A stretch of 64,000 nt of DNA from Frigidibacter sp. RF13. Lineage in GTDB: Bacteria; Pseudomonadota; Alphaproteobacteria; Rhodobacterales; Rhodobacteraceae. The position numbers and the translations under genes are program-made. The notes beneath the pieces are model-generated. The model had not been told where the DNA came from. It saw only the letters and a program-made list of their open reading frames with translations, and searched no databases. Each line of letters opens with the position of its first letter. Position 1 is the stretch's first letter. The DNA is taken from assembly GCF_026626305.1 (NCBI RefSeq), contig NZ_JAPNUE010000008.1, positions 53,443 to 117,442 of the forward strand. Direction: 5' to 3'. Positions 16,409 to 26,356 of this stretch are shown one piece after another.

Positions 16409-17530
16409 TTGGCTGGCCTGAGGATAGAAAACCTGCGCAAGTCGTTTGGCGCGGTCGACGTGCTGAAGGGCATCGACCTTGATATCCGCGACGGCGAGTT
16501 CGTGTCTTTCCTTGGCCCCTCGGGCTGCGGGAAATCGACGCTGCTGCGCTCGATCGCGGGGCTGGAGGAGCTGACCGACGGGGCGATCCATCTGGGAGAT
16601 CGCGAGATCACCGACCTGCCCTCGGCCAAGCGCGACATCGCGATGGTTTTCCAGAATTACGCGCTTTATCCGCATATGAACGTGCGCAAGAACATGTCGT
16701 TCGGCCTGTCCTTGAACGGGATGAAGGCGGACGAGATCGAGCGGCGGGTGACGGAGGCGGCCGAGGTGCTGCGCATCACCGAGCTTCTGGACCGCAAGCC
16801 CAAGCAACTGTCGGGCGGGCAGCGCCAGCGGGTGGCGATCGGGCGGGCGATCGTCCGGAAGCCGAAGCTGTTCCTGCTGGACGAGCCGCTGTCGAACCTC
16901 GATGCGGGCCTCAGGGTGACAATGCGGGCGGAACTCGCGGCGTTGCACGAACGGCTGGGCGTGACGATGGTCTATGTGACCCATGACCAGGTCGAGGCGA
17001 TGACCCTGTCGAACCGGGTCGTCGTGCTGGACAAGGGCAAGGTCAGCCAGTTCGGCAGCCCCCTGGAGCTGTTCCACCGCCCGGCGAACCTGTTCGTGGC
17101 GGGTTTCATCGGCAGCCCGAAGATGAATTTCCTGACCGCCCGGCCGGCCGGACAAGACGGTTTGGGCGTCACGGTCAGCTGCCCGTCCTTCAACCGGCCG
17201 GTCGCGGTCGAACTGGCGGCGCCGGTGGATGTACCGGGCGACCTGACGCTGGGCATCCGCCCCGATCAGCTGAAGATCGGCGCGCCGGACGCGGGCCATC
17301 TGACCGGCACCGTCCGGCTGGTGGAGCGGCTGGGCACGGAAAGCCATGTCCATGTCGCGCTGGATGACGGCACGGCGCTGGTGATCATCACCGACGGCAC
17401 GCACCCCGGCCGCACCCATGACCGCGTGGGCCTGACCATCCCGGCCGAGGCCGCGCATCTGTTTGCGCCGACCGGCCAGGCGCTGCCGCGCAAGCTCGAC
17501 CCCGATACCGAACGACTGCTTCAGATCTAA
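16409..17530 (+). CDS. CUT1 sugar ABC transporter ATP-binding protein (UgpC/MsmK-like)
   Basis: A 373-residue ATPase: Walker A GPSGCGKST, signature LSGGQRQR, Walker B FLLDEPLSNLD, then a TOBE domain (GIRPDQLKIGAPDAGHLTGT). I place the start at the TTG at 16409, giving MAGLRIENLRKSFG, the usual family N-terminus, behind a strong GGGGGGAG at 16391-16398. An upstream in-frame TTG at 16355 adds 18 atypical residues and would put translation next to the operator. First gene of a ten-kilobase operon. MsmK-like ATPases can serve several CUT1 systems. Confidence 0.9.
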   Translation: MAGLRIENLRKSFGAVDVLKGIDLDIRDGEFVSFLGPSGCGKSTLLRSIAGLEELTDGAIHLGDREITDLPSAKRDIAMVFQNYALYPHMNVRKNMSFGLSLNGMKADEIERRVTEAAEVLRITELLDRKPKQLSGGQRQRVAIGRAIVRKPKLFLLDEPLSNLDAGLRVTMRAELAALHERLGVTMVYVTHDQVEAMTLSNRVVVLDKGKVSQFGSPLELFHRPANLFVAGFIGSPKMNFLTARPAGQDGLGVTVSCPSFNRPVAVELAAPVDVPGDLTLGIRPDQLKIGAPDAGHLTGTVRLVERLGTESHVHVALDDGTALVIITDGTHPGRTHDRVGLTIPAEAAHLFAPTGQALPRKLDPDTERLLQI

Positions 17531-17568
17531 CCGGGCCCGGAACGGCCCATTCTCTGGGAGGAGAAACG

Positions 17569-18801
17569 ATGAAGAGACGTCACCTGATCATCGCCCCGGC
17601 CATCCTGACGGCCGTTTTCTGGGGCGGCGCGGGATTTGCACAGGACAAGGTGCTGCGCTTTGCCACCTGGGACAGCGACGAAAGCCTGGCGATCCAGGAA
17701 GCGATCGCGCGGAAGTTCGAAGAGGCGAACCCCGGCGTGAAAGTCCAGGTCGAAGCTTACGGCGACGGCTACGACGACAAGCTGACGGCGGCGATGGGCG
17801 CGGGCGACCCGCCCGACGTCATGTATATGTGGAATTATCCATCGTATTATCAGGCGCTTATGCCGATGGACGACATGATCGCCCGCGACGGCGAGGCGAT
17901 GAACCTTGCCGACATCCCGCCGGGCCTGATGAACGGCGCGGTGATCGAGGGCAAGACCTATGCCATGCCCGTGGGCTTCACCACCCATGTCATCTTCTAC
18001 AACAAGGACCTTCTGGCTGCTGCCGGCGTTGCAGAACCGGCCGCGGGCTGGACCTGGGCGGACCTGCGCGCGGCCGCCGCGAAACTCAGCAATCCTGGCG
18101 AAAAGACCTACGGCTTTGCCGTCGATGCCAAGCCCGATCCGTTCGACTTTGAACAGTTCTTCTGGTCGAACGGCGCCCAGTACATCTCGGATGATGGCAA
18201 GACCCTTGATGGCGTGATGAACAGCCCCGAGGCAGCCGAAGTGCTGACCATGTTCGCCGACATGGTGAAAAGCGGCGAAGCCATCGCGCTGAACATCGGC
18301 GATGAGACGTCGGGATCGAGCCTGTTCAAGACGGGCAAGCTTGCGATGCTGGAAGGCGCGATGTGGAACAAGGGCGGCATTGACGAATCCGGTGTGAACT
18401 ATGGCGTCGCGGTCCTTCCGGCCTTCGGCGACAAACCGGTGAAATCCACGATCAATGCCTCGGGCATCTCGATCGCCAAGGATGCCGATGACCCGGAGTT
18501 GGCTTGGGAATTCGTCAAGTTCTTCTCCTCGCCCGAAGCCGTCGCCATGCGCACGAATGACCTGCCGATCCGCAACAGCGTCGCCGAAAGCTCGGGCAAG
18601 ACAACCGATCCCAAGTTCGCGCCGTTCTTTGCGATGCTTGCCAGTGGCGACGGCACCACGCCTGCCTTCCTGAAGAATGCCGAATGGGGCCGCATCCAGG
18701 AAAACCTTGCCGTGGCGATCGAGGGAACGATGATCGATCAGGGCAATGCCCAGGCGCATCTGGACGAAGCCGTCGCGGCCTCGGCCCGCTTCCTCAAGTA
18801 A
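17569..18801 (+). CDS. CUT1 sugar ABC transporter, periplasmic binding protein
   Basis: A 410-residue extracellular solute-binding protein (family 1) with a Sec signal peptide (LIIAPAILTAVFWGGAGFAQ, cleavage after about residue 25). The mature start VLRFATWDSDESLAIQEAIA resembles MalE/UgpB-type sugar binders. GGGAGGAG lies before ATG 17569. It lies 38 bp after the ATPase gene and ahead of two permeases. The ligand is presumably an oligosaccharide or glycoside cleaved by the GH63-like and GH42 enzymes encoded downstream. Confidence 0.92.
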   Translation: MKRRHLIIAPAILTAVFWGGAGFAQDKVLRFATWDSDESLAIQEAIARKFEEANPGVKVQVEAYGDGYDDKLTAAMGAGDPPDVMYMWNYPSYYQALMPMDDMIARDGEAMNLADIPPGLMNGAVIEGKTYAMPVGFTTHVIFYNKDLLAAAGVAEPAAGWTWADLRAAAAKLSNPGEKTYGFAVDAKPDPFDFEQFFWSNGAQYISDDGKTLDGVMNSPEAAEVLTMFADMVKSGEAIALNIGDETSGSSLFKTGKLAMLEGAMWNKGGIDESGVNYGVAVLPAFGDKPVKSTINASGISIAKDADDPELAWEFVKFFSSPEAVAMRTNDLPIRNSVAESSGKTTDPKFAPFFAMLASGDGTTPAFLKNAEWGRIQENLAVAIEGTMIDQGNAQAHLDEAVAASARFLK

Positions 18802-18829
18802 CCCCGGAATTCACGGAGAGATGGGAACC

Positions 18830-19768
18830 ATGGCCACCGCCCCCGCAACCCCGCGTCCCTCCCGGCGCAAGGCGCGTGGCGCAGGTATTACGCCATGGCT
18901 CTTCATCTCTCCGTGGATACTGGGTTTTCTGTTCTTCACCCTCGGGCCCCTGGTCTTTTCCTTCGTAATGAGCCTGCACGACTGGCCGATTGTGGGGACG
19001 CGGGAGTTCATCGGGCTCGAGAATTATCGGACGATGTTGCAGGACGACCCGCAGTTCTGGAAAAGCCTCTGGATCACGGTGAAGTTCGCGGGCCTTTTCG
19101 TGCCCCTCAACATCGTGCTCTCGTTCCTGCTGGCCGTGCTTTTGAACCTGAACCTTCGGGGCACGGCGATCTACCGGACGGCCTTCTACCTGCCCTCGGT
19201 CATCTCGGGCGTGGCGCTGGTGACGATCTGGTCCTGGATCTATTCGAACGAATACGGTCTGCTGAACTATCTTCTGTCCTTCGTGGGCATCGACGGGCCG
19301 AACTGGCTGGGCGACCGGACCTGGGGCATCGTCGCGATCACGGTCGCGAGCCTCTGGGGTCTTGGCGGGTCGATGCTGATCTTCCTGGCCGGTTTGCAGT
19401 CGATCCCGAAAGAGCTTTACGAGGCCGCGCGGGTGTCGGGCGTGCCACCTTGGGCGCAGATCATCTACATCACCCTGCCGATGCTGTCGCCGATGATCCT
19501 GTTCACGCTCATCACCTCGATCATCTCAGCCTTCCAGCAATTGACCATCGCGCTTCTTCTCACTGACGGCGGGCCGGTCAATTCGACCTATTTCTTCGCG
19601 ATGTACATCTACAAGACCGCCTTCCGCTTTCACGACATGGGCTATGCGGCGGCGATGAGCTGGGTGATGTTCCTGATCATCCTGATCCTGTCGATGCTGG
19701 TCATGCGCTGGTCGGCGGCCTGGGTCTATTACGAGGGTCAGGCCAGAAAGGACGACGCCGATGCGTAA
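18830..19768 (+). CDS. CUT1 sugar ABC transporter permease (MalF/UgpA-like)
   Basis: A 312-residue permease with six hydrophobic segments and the EAA loop KELYEAARVSGVPPWAQIIY. The start at 18830 is preferred: GGAG at 18815-18818 is well spaced from it but abuts the ATG at 18821. A basic N-terminal tail (SRRKARGAG) precedes the first helix. It overlaps the next permease by 8 bp. It forms the channel with that partner. Confidence 0.92.
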   Translation: MATAPATPRPSRRKARGAGITPWLFISPWILGFLFFTLGPLVFSFVMSLHDWPIVGTREFIGLENYRTMLQDDPQFWKSLWITVKFAGLFVPLNIVLSFLLAVLLNLNLRGTAIYRTAFYLPSVISGVALVTIWSWIYSNEYGLLNYLLSFVGIDGPNWLGDRTWGIVAITVASLWGLGGSMLIFLAGLQSIPKELYEAARVSGVPPWAQIIYITLPMLSPMILFTLITSIISAFQQLTIALLLTDGGPVNSTYFFAMYIYKTAFRFHDMGYAAAMSWVMFLIILILSMLVMRWSAAWVYYEGQARKDDADA

Positions 19769-20573
19769 GACGCTTGGATATTCCGCGCTGATCTTCCTGA
19801 CCGCGCTCTTCGCTGCGCCCTTCGTCTGGACGCTGATCACCGCGCTGAAGACCGAGGCCGAGCTTTATGCCTATCCGCCGGTCTTCTGGCCGGCCGAGTT
19901 GAAATGGGAAAACTTCTCGAACGCCTGGACGGCGCTGCCTTTCACGACCTTCCTGAAAAATTCGGTGATCGTGGTCGTGCTGTCGACCGTCGGCCAACTC
20001 GCCTCGTCCTCGCTGGTGGCCTACGGGTTCGCCCGCTTCCATTTCCGCGGCCGCGATCCTTTGTTCGTGCTTCTGCTCGCGACGATGATGATCCCGTGGG
20101 ACGTGAAGATGATCCCCTTGTACATGGAGTTCAATCTTCTCGGCTGGATCAACACGCTGAAGCCCTTGATCGTTCCGGCCTGGTTTGGCGAGGCCTTCTT
20201 CATCTTCCTTCTCAGGCAATACATCATGACGATCCCGATGGAGATCGACGAGGCCGCGCGGATGGATGGGGCCAATGCCTGGCAGATCTATTGGCGCATC
20301 CATCTGCCCTTGATGGCGCCGGCGCTGGTGCTGGTGGGGACGTTCCATTTCATGAATGCCTGGAACGATTACCTTGGGCCGCTGATCTACCTGAACGACC
20401 AGTCGACCTATACGCTGCCTTTGGGGTTGGCGCTCTTCAAGGGTCTGCACGAGGTCGATTACATCTCGATCGCGGCGATCACGGTCATCCTCTGCCTGCC
20501 GCCCCTCGCCCTCTTCTTCTATGCCCAGCGCTACATCATGGACAACGCGCTTGGCTCGTCGGTGAAGGGCTAG
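19761..20573 (+). CDS. CUT1 sugar ABC transporter permease (MalG/UgpE-like)
   Basis: A 270-residue permease of the MalG type: ALKTEAELYAYPPVFWPAEL after helix 1, and the EAA loop EIDEAARMDGANAWQIYWRI. It starts 8 bp inside the previous gene, and its TAG stop is followed directly by the ATG of the glycosidase gene, so the transporter and the hydrolase are made from one transcript in close ratio. Confidence 0.93.
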   Translation: MRKTLGYSALIFLTALFAAPFVWTLITALKTEAELYAYPPVFWPAELKWENFSNAWTALPFTTFLKNSVIVVVLSTVGQLASSSLVAYGFARFHFRGRDPLFVLLLATMMIPWDVKMIPLYMEFNLLGWINTLKPLIVPAWFGEAFFIFLLRQYIMTIPMEIDEAARMDGANAWQIYWRIHLPLMAPALVLVGTFHFMNAWNDYLGPLIYLNDQSTYTLPLGLALFKGLHEVDYISIAAITVILCLPPLALFFYAQRYIMDNALGSSVKG

Positions 20574-22259
20574 ATGCTGTTCGATTTCGCCCATGTCCCT
20601 TTCAGCCGCAGGGGCCGATTCCTGACCTTGTCCACGATGGAGGGCGCGGTCTGGCTGCGGTCGGTCAAGGGCGGCGATCTGAAGCCGTCGCTGGGGCGGC
20701 TCTGCCGGGTGTCTTTCATCGGACCGGATGGCAAGGGTCGCGAGGTCGCGTGGACGCTTGCGCCGGAGCGGCTGGTGGCCGAGGCGGCGGAGGGCCGGGT
20801 CGAGTTTTGCATCGGCGACGGCGAGCGGCTGCACTTGCGTGGCAAAGGTCTGGGCGTCGCCTTCGATTTGACGGGCTCGCGATACGATTATGCCTACCGG
20901 ACACCGCAGGGAGACCATTGTCTGGTCGCAGCCGCTGAGAGCACACGCCTGCTGCCGCGCGTGACGAAAGGCGCGGTGACGGTCACCGGCGACTGGCGCC
21001 GCGACAGGGCGGACAATGTGGCGATGATCTTTTCCGGCGACGCCGGGTTCGAAGGGGCGATCGACCTTTTCCCGGCCCTGCCGCCGCCCCCGGCATCGGT
21101 CGGATTTGACGCGGTTTTGGCTGAAACAGGATCTGATTTTGCCTCTTGGCTGGCCCGCACGCCAGCGGGCGGTACACAGGAAGCGCGCAGGCTGGCGGCT
21201 TATCTTCTCTGGGCCAATACCGTGCCCGCCGAAGGCGCGCTGACGCGGCCCGCGATCTACATGTCGAAGAACGACATGATCAACATCTGGTCCTGGGACA
21301 ATGCCTTCTCGGCCCTTGGCGTTGCGGCGATGGACGAGGGCCTCGCCTTCGACCAGTTCGGCGCGATCTTCGATCATCAGCACCCCTCGGGCCTTCTGCC
21401 CGACTTCGTGAACGACCGCGATGTCAGCTTCGCCTTCACCAAGCCCCCGGTCCATGGCTGGGCGGTGCTGCGGCTGATCGAGCGCCACCCCGATTGGCTG
21501 ACCGAAGACCGGCGACAGGCGCTGGTCGGATGGTTTTCGGCCCAGGTCGGCTACTGGCTGACCCATGCGCGCAAGGGTGCCTCCAGCCTGCCCGTCTATT
21601 TCCACGGCAATGATTCCGGCTGGGACAATGCGACCTTCTTCGCCGAGGGCGGGCCGGTCATCACCCCAGACCTGCCGACCTTCCTGATCCTCGCCTGCGA
21701 CTGCCTTGCAAGCCTCGACCGAGAACGCTCCGCCGCCTGGCAGGCCGAAGCCGGGCAGCTTTACAGCCAGCTGATCGCCAATCTTTGGACCGGCGAGACC
21801 TTCGGCACACGACTCGCCGCCGACCCTGCGCGGCTGCGGACGGATCAAAGCCTGATCGGATTCATGCCCCTCCTCCTTGGTCCGCGCCTGCCGCGCGAGA
21901 TGGCGGCCAAGCTGATCGGCCGCTTGAAGGCGGGCGGCTGGATCAGCGATTGGGGCCCCGCAACGGAAAGCACGGCAAGCCCGCTTTACGAGGCCGACGG
22001 CTATTGGCGGGGCCCGATCTGGGCGCCCACGACGATGCTTCTGTGGGACGGGCTGATGCGCCAGGGTGAGGTGACACTCGCCCGCGACATCGCCCGCCGC
22101 TTCTGCCGGATGTGTGAAAAATCCGGCATGGCCGAGAATTTCGATGCTCTTTCGGGCACGGGGCTGCGCGATCGCGCCTTTGCCTGGACATCCGCGGTTT
22201 ACCTATGGCTTGCCGCCTCGCTAGAAGAGGGTGGGGAAACGAGCGGGGGGCGGCCATGA
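20574..22259 (+). CDS. MGH1/GH63-like (alpha/alpha)6-barrel glycoside hydrolase
   Basis: A 561-residue, apparently cytoplasmic enzyme (no signal peptide). Features of the mannosylglycerate-hydrolase/GH63 group are the IWSWDNAFSALG block, HGNDSGWDNATFF with the putative acid Asp, and EADGYWRGPIWAPTTMLLWD near the end. The N-terminal 170 residues look like a beta-rich sandwich. GH63 relatives cleave alpha-glucosyl or alpha-mannosyl linkages, including glucosyl- and mannosylglycerate. It starts immediately after the permease stop and ends in an ATGA overlap with the LacI gene. It would hydrolyse the imported glycoside; the substrate is not known. Confidence 0.8.
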   Translation: MLFDFAHVPFSRRGRFLTLSTMEGAVWLRSVKGGDLKPSLGRLCRVSFIGPDGKGREVAWTLAPERLVAEAAEGRVEFCIGDGERLHLRGKGLGVAFDLTGSRYDYAYRTPQGDHCLVAAAESTRLLPRVTKGAVTVTGDWRRDRADNVAMIFSGDAGFEGAIDLFPALPPPPASVGFDAVLAETGSDFASWLARTPAGGTQEARRLAAYLLWANTVPAEGALTRPAIYMSKNDMINIWSWDNAFSALGVAAMDEGLAFDQFGAIFDHQHPSGLLPDFVNDRDVSFAFTKPPVHGWAVLRLIERHPDWLTEDRRQALVGWFSAQVGYWLTHARKGASSLPVYFHGNDSGWDNATFFAEGGPVITPDLPTFLILACDCLASLDRERSAAWQAEAGQLYSQLIANLWTGETFGTRLAADPARLRTDQSLIGFMPLLLGPRLPREMAAKLIGRLKAGGWISDWGPATESTASPLYEADGYWRGPIWAPTTMLLWDGLMRQGEVTLARDIARRFCRMCEKSGMAENFDALSGTGLRDRAFAWTSAVYLWLAASLEEGGETSGGRP

Positions 22260-23308
22260 ACGGCGGGCAGGCAAGACCGACGATCAAGACGATCTGCGCG
22301 ATGACCGGCCTGTCGACGGCGACCGTGTCGAAGGCGCTGCGCCAGTCGCCCGAGGTCCGGCCCGAAACCCGCGCCATCGTCGAAGAGGCGGCGCGCAAGG
22401 TCGGCTATTCGACGAACCTGCACGGCGTGCAGCTTCGAACCGGCAAGACCTATCAGGTGGCGATCCTGATGACGACGCCCACCAGTGATCTGGTCGAATG
22501 GGAAGGCGTCGAATATGCCCAGCTTCTGTCTGGCATCTCGCATGCGATGGAGGGCACGCGCTACCGCGTCGCGCTTTACCCGATCCGCGATTACAACGAG
22601 GCGCAGGACACTGTGCGCCGGATCATCAGGAACCGGCTGGCCGACGGCGTGATCTTTTCCGGCACAAGGCCCGACGACGGGCGGGTGCGGCTGCTGCAGG
22701 AGGCGGATTTTCCTTTCGTCACCTATGGCACGACCGAAGCCCATGCGCCGCACGCCTTCGTCGACAGCGACAACGAGGGGATCGTCCGTACCGCGATGCA
22801 GCGGCTTTTCGACCGGGGTCACCGGCGCATCGCGCTGATCAACCCCGGCGAACATCTGAGCTATGGCCGCACCCGGCTTGCGACCTACCAAGACATGCTC
22901 AAATCGGCCGGAATAGACTATGACCCGGCACTGGTCGCCCATGGCATCCTGACCCCCGGTTTCGGGCGGGAACAGGTGATGATCATGCATGCGCTGAAGG
23001 ATCCGCCCACCGCCTATATCTGCGCGAACGAAGCCTCGGCGCTTGGCGCGCTGTCAGGCTTTGCCGCCTGCGGGCTGGTGCATGGCCGCGACGCGGTGAT
23101 CAACGCGACCGACGATCTGAACGTCTCGGCCTATTTCACTCCGCCGCTCACCACCTTCTACCTGCCCATCACCCGGCCGGCCGAACTGCTTGGCCGCCAT
23201 ATCCTGAAGGTGATGGCCGGCGAGCCGCCCGAGCGGCTGCAAACCCTTCTGATGCCCGACCTGATCGAACGCAGCGACGACCGGCTGCGCACCATTGAAA
23301 GACCCTGA
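22256..23308 (+). CDS. LacI-family transcriptional regulator
   Basis: A 350-residue regulator with an N-terminal helix-turn-helix TIKTICAMTGLSTATVSKAL (residues 9-28), hinge, and a periplasmic-binding-protein-like ligand domain. ATG 22256 overlaps the glycosidase stop (ATGA); an upstream in-frame ATG at 22205 gives a poorer N-terminus. It is encoded within the operon it presumably represses through the AAACGTTT operator at 16340-16353. Its effector is probably the transported glycoside or its product. Confidence 0.93.
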   Translation: MNGGQARPTIKTICAMTGLSTATVSKALRQSPEVRPETRAIVEEAARKVGYSTNLHGVQLRTGKTYQVAILMTTPTSDLVEWEGVEYAQLLSGISHAMEGTRYRVALYPIRDYNEAQDTVRRIIRNRLADGVIFSGTRPDDGRVRLLQEADFPFVTYGTTEAHAPHAFVDSDNEGIVRTAMQRLFDRGHRRIALINPGEHLSYGRTRLATYQDMLKSAGIDYDPALVAHGILTPGFGREQVMIMHALKDPPTAYICANEASALGALSGFAACGLVHGRDAVINATDDLNVSAYFTPPLTTFYLPITRPAELLGRHILKVMAGEPPERLQTLLMPDLIERSDDRLRTIERP

Positions 23309-26300
23309 ATGTCCGCCTTCCTGCATGCCCCGCCCGCCCTGTCGACCGAGGCGCTTGAGCGCCTTGTCCGCGATCGCTTTGGCATCGCAGGCCAGGCCCG
23401 GCCGCTCGCCTCGGAACGCGACCAAAATGCGCGGATCAAGGGGCCGGACGGGACCTATGTGCTGAAGATCGCCAATGCGGGCGAGGACCCGGCGCAGATC
23501 GCGCTGCAGAACGCGACGATGGCGCATCTGGAGAAGGCGGGCGTTGCCGGGCTGCCGCGGATTGTGCGGACGCGCGACGGCGCCGATTGCGCGGCGCTGG
23601 AGCAGGACGGGGCAGCGCATCTTGTCCGGCTTGTCACCTGGATCGATGGCCAGCCGATGTCGGAGGCGCCGCGGACACTGACGCAGCTTGCAAACCTCGG
23701 CGCCTTCATGGGCCGGGTGTCGCGCGGGCTGCAGGGCTTTGGTCATGCGGCCGCCTTCCGCCCGGATTTCTACTGGTCGCTCGACCATGTTGCGGGGCTG
23801 GCACCCTGGGCGGCAGATATCGCCGACCCGGCGCGACGGGCGCTGGTCGAGGGGCTGTTCGCCCGCTACGCGACCCGCATTGCCCCGCGCCTGCCCGCCT
23901 TGCGCGCCTCGGTCCTGCATCAGGATGCAAACGACAACAATGTCATCGTCCGAGCCGATGCGCCGGACGAGATCGCGGGGCTGATCGATTTCGGCGACAT
24001 GTGCTTCGGCCGGACGGTGAATGAGCTGGCGATCACGCTGGCCTATGCGCTTTTGGACACGCCCGACATCTATGCCGCCGCCCGCGCGATCATCTCGGCC
24101 TATGTCGCAGAATTTCCGCTGCTGGAGGCGGAGGCAGAGGTTCTTTACGACCTCATGCGCATGCGGCTGGCGGCGTCGGTCTGCATTTCCTCGCACCAGT
24201 CGCGGTTGCATCCGGAAAATGACTATCTTCTGATCTCGCAGGCCCCGGCCTTTGCGCTTCTGGAACGGCTGGACCGGATCGACCCGGAATTCATGGTGGC
24301 CTTGTTCCGCCGCGCCGCCGGTTTCGCCGCCACGCGCAATCAGGCGCGGATCGCGGCGTTTTTGGCCGGAACAGAGCCTTTTTCGCCCTTTGAGCCCGAT
24401 CTTCGCACCTCGGCGCGGATGGCGCTTTTGACGAATGGCGAACATGCCGGCATGCCCGCCTTTTCCGACCGGGCGTTCGATGGCTGGTTTGAAGCGCAGC
24501 GCCCCGCAGCCCTGCCCCAGGGCGAGGCCTTCTATGGGTTCGGCTCCTACGGCGAAAAGCGCCGGGTCTATGCGACCGACCAGTTCGCCGATGCGGCGAG
24601 CCCCGAACGCCGCACCCGGCATCTGGGCATTGATGTCTTCGCGCCAGCCGGAACCCCGGTCTTTGCCCCGCTGCCGGGCAAGGTGGCCTTCGTCACCTAC
24701 AATGCCGATCCGCTGGATTATGGCCATACGCTGATCCTGGAACATGACGCGGGCGGCGTGCCGTTCTGGACGCTTTATGGCCATCTGGGTGGTTCGCTGC
24801 CGGGCCTTTGCAAGGTGGGTGACCGGGTCGAGGCGGGGCAGCTGATCGCGCATCTGGGCGACTGGCACGAGAACGGCGGCTGGGCGCCGCATGTGCATTT
24901 CCAGACCATGACCGACATGCTGGCGCAGACGGCGGGCAATTTCTTCGGCGTCGGGCACGACAGCCTGTGGGATGTCTGGTCGGGCATTTGCATCGACCCG
25001 AACCTGATCCTGCGGCTGGCGCCGGAATCGTTCGACATAGACCCTGATCCGCCTGAAAAGCTCATGGCGCGGCGGGCAGAGCGGCTGGGACCGTCGCTTT
25101 CTGTCTCGTACCGCGACAAGCTGAAGATCGTGCGCGGGCGGGGTGCTTACCTTTATGACCACACCGGGCGGGCCTATCTGGATGCGGTCAACAACATCAC
25201 CCATATCGGCCATTGCCATCCGGCGGTGACCGAGGCCATCGCGCGGCAGGCGGTAACGCTGAACACCAATGCGCGTTACCTCTCGAACCTGATCCTGGAT
25301 CTGGGCGACCGGATCACCGCGAAGCTGCCCGGCGATCTGAAGGTTGCCTATTTCGTCAATTCCGGCACCGAGGCGAACGAGCTGGCGCTGCGCATCGCCC
25401 GCACTGCGCTTGGCAAGAAATCGACCGTGGTGCTTGACTGGGCCTATCACGGCAATTCTGGCGGCATGGTCGAAATCAGCCCCTACAAGTTCAAGCGCAA
25501 GGGCGGCTTCCCGCAGCCCGACTTCGTCGAGATCGCGGAATTTCCCGACCCCTACCGCGGCCCGCACAAGGGCATGACCGAGGCGGCGGGGCGTGCTTAC
25601 GCGGCGGATGTCGGACGGCAATTAGACTCTATTCAAGCCAAAACCGGCACCCGCGCTGCGACCTTCATCGCCGAAAGCATCTCGGGCGTGGGGGGGCAGG
25701 TGATCTATCCGCCGGGCTACCTCGCCTCGGTCTATGATCAGGTGCGGGCGGGCGGGGGCGTCGTTATTGCCGACGAGGTGCAATGCGGCTTCGGGCGCGT
25801 GGGCTCTCATTTCTGGGGGTTCGAACTGCAGGGCGTCACGCCTGACATCGTGGTGATGGGCAAGCCCATCGGCAACGGCCACCCGCTCGCCTGCGTGGTC
25901 ACTACCCCCGACCTTGCCCGGCGCTTCGCGAACGGGATGGAATATTTCAATTCCTTCGGCGGCAATCCGGTGTCGATGGCGGTGGGCCATGCTGTCATGG
26001 ACGTGATCGAGGCCGAGGGGCTGCAGGCAAAAGCGCTGGAGACGGGGGCCTATCTGCTTGACCGGTTCGCCGACATGCAGACGCGCTTCCCCATCATCGG
26101 TGACGTGCGCGGCGCGGGCCTGTTCCTGGGCGTCGAACTGGTACGCGACCGCGCGACGCTGGAGCCAGCGACCGACGAGGCCGGGCTGGTCGTCAACCAT
26201 ATGCGTCGGTTGGGGGTTCTCGCCTCGACGGATGGTCCCTTAGACAATGTCCTGAAATTCAAGCCGCCCATGGTCTTCGGCCGGGCTGAGGCCGACCGGC

Positions 26301-26356
26301 TTCTGGCTGCGACCGAAGCCGTGCTGACCGCGCTTGGGCAAGGAAGACTGACATGA
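23309..26356 (+). CDS. Three-domain fusion: APH-type kinase, M23 peptidase domain, class III phospho-lyase/aminotransferase
   Basis: A 1015-residue fusion. Residues about 1-340 are an aminoglycoside-phosphotransferase-like kinase (HQDANDNN near 204, DFGD near 227) resembling hydroxylysine kinase. About 400-560 is an M23/LytM-like domain with HLGID near 437 and HVHF near 526. From about 580 to the end is a class III PLP enzyme ([11 protein letters not shown] near 820; GKPIGNGHP with lysine near 851), whose sequence is close to ethanolamine-phosphate and phosphohydroxylysine phospho-lyases. A kinase joined to a phospho-lyase could phosphorylate an amino alcohol and eliminate phosphate. There is no signal peptide, odd for an M23 domain. 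It follows the LacI stop directly. Confidence 0.85.
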   Translation: MSAFLHAPPALSTEALERLVRDRFGIAGQARPLASERDQNARIKGPDGTYVLKIANAGEDPAQIALQNATMAHLEKAGVAGLPRIVRTRDGADCAALEQDGAAHLVRLVTWIDGQPMSEAPRTLTQLANLGAFMGRVSRGLQGFGHAAAFRPDFYWSLDHVAGLAPWAADIADPARRALVEGLFARYATRIAPRLPALRASVLHQDANDNNVIVRADAPDEIAGLIDFGDMCFGRTVNELAITLAYALLDTPDIYAAARAIISAYVAEFPLLEAEAEVLYDLMRMRLAASVCISSHQSRLHPENDYLLISQAPAFALLERLDRIDPEFMVALFRRAAGFAATRNQARIAAFLAGTEPFSPFEPDLRTSARMALLTNGEHAGMPAFSDRAFDGWFEAQRPAALPQGEAFYGFGSYGEKRRVYATDQFADAASPERRTRHLGIDVFAPAGTPVFAPLPGKVAFVTYNADPLDYGHTLILEHDAGGVPFWTLYGHLGGSLPGLCKVGDRVEAGQLIAHLGDWHENGGWAPHVHFQTMTDMLAQTAGNFFGVGHDSLWDVWSGICIDPNLILRLAPESFDIDPDPPEKLMARRAERLGPSLSVSYRDKLKIVRGRGAYLYDHTGRAYLDAVNNITHIGHCHPAVTEAIARQAVTLNTNARYLSNLILDLGDRITAKLPGDLKVAYFVNSGTEANELALRIARTALGKKSTVVLDWAYHGNSGGMVEISPYKFKRKGGFPQPDFVEIAEFPDPYRGPHKGMTEAAGRAYAADVGRQLDSIQAKTGTRAATFIAESISGVGGQVIYPPGYLASVYDQVRAGGGVVIADEVQCGFGRVGSHFWGFELQGVTPDIVVMGKPIGNGHPLACVVTTPDLARRFANGMEYFNSFGGNPVSMAVGHAVMDVIEAEGLQAKALETGAYLLDRFADMQTRFPIIGDVRGAGLFLGVELVRDRATLEPATDEAGLVVNHMRRLGVLASTDGPLDNVLKFKPPMVFGRAEADRLLAATEAVLTALGQGRLT

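Noticed and set aside
19701..21848. A 715-codon open minus-strand frame
   Set aside because: Antisense to the permease and GH63-like genes; composition is that of a high-GC shadow frame.
23054..25621. Very long open frame on the minus strand opposite the LacI and fusion genes
   Set aside because: It is antisense to strongly supported plus-strand genes, is Arg/His/Gln-rich as expected of a GC-rich shadow frame, and shows no domain.
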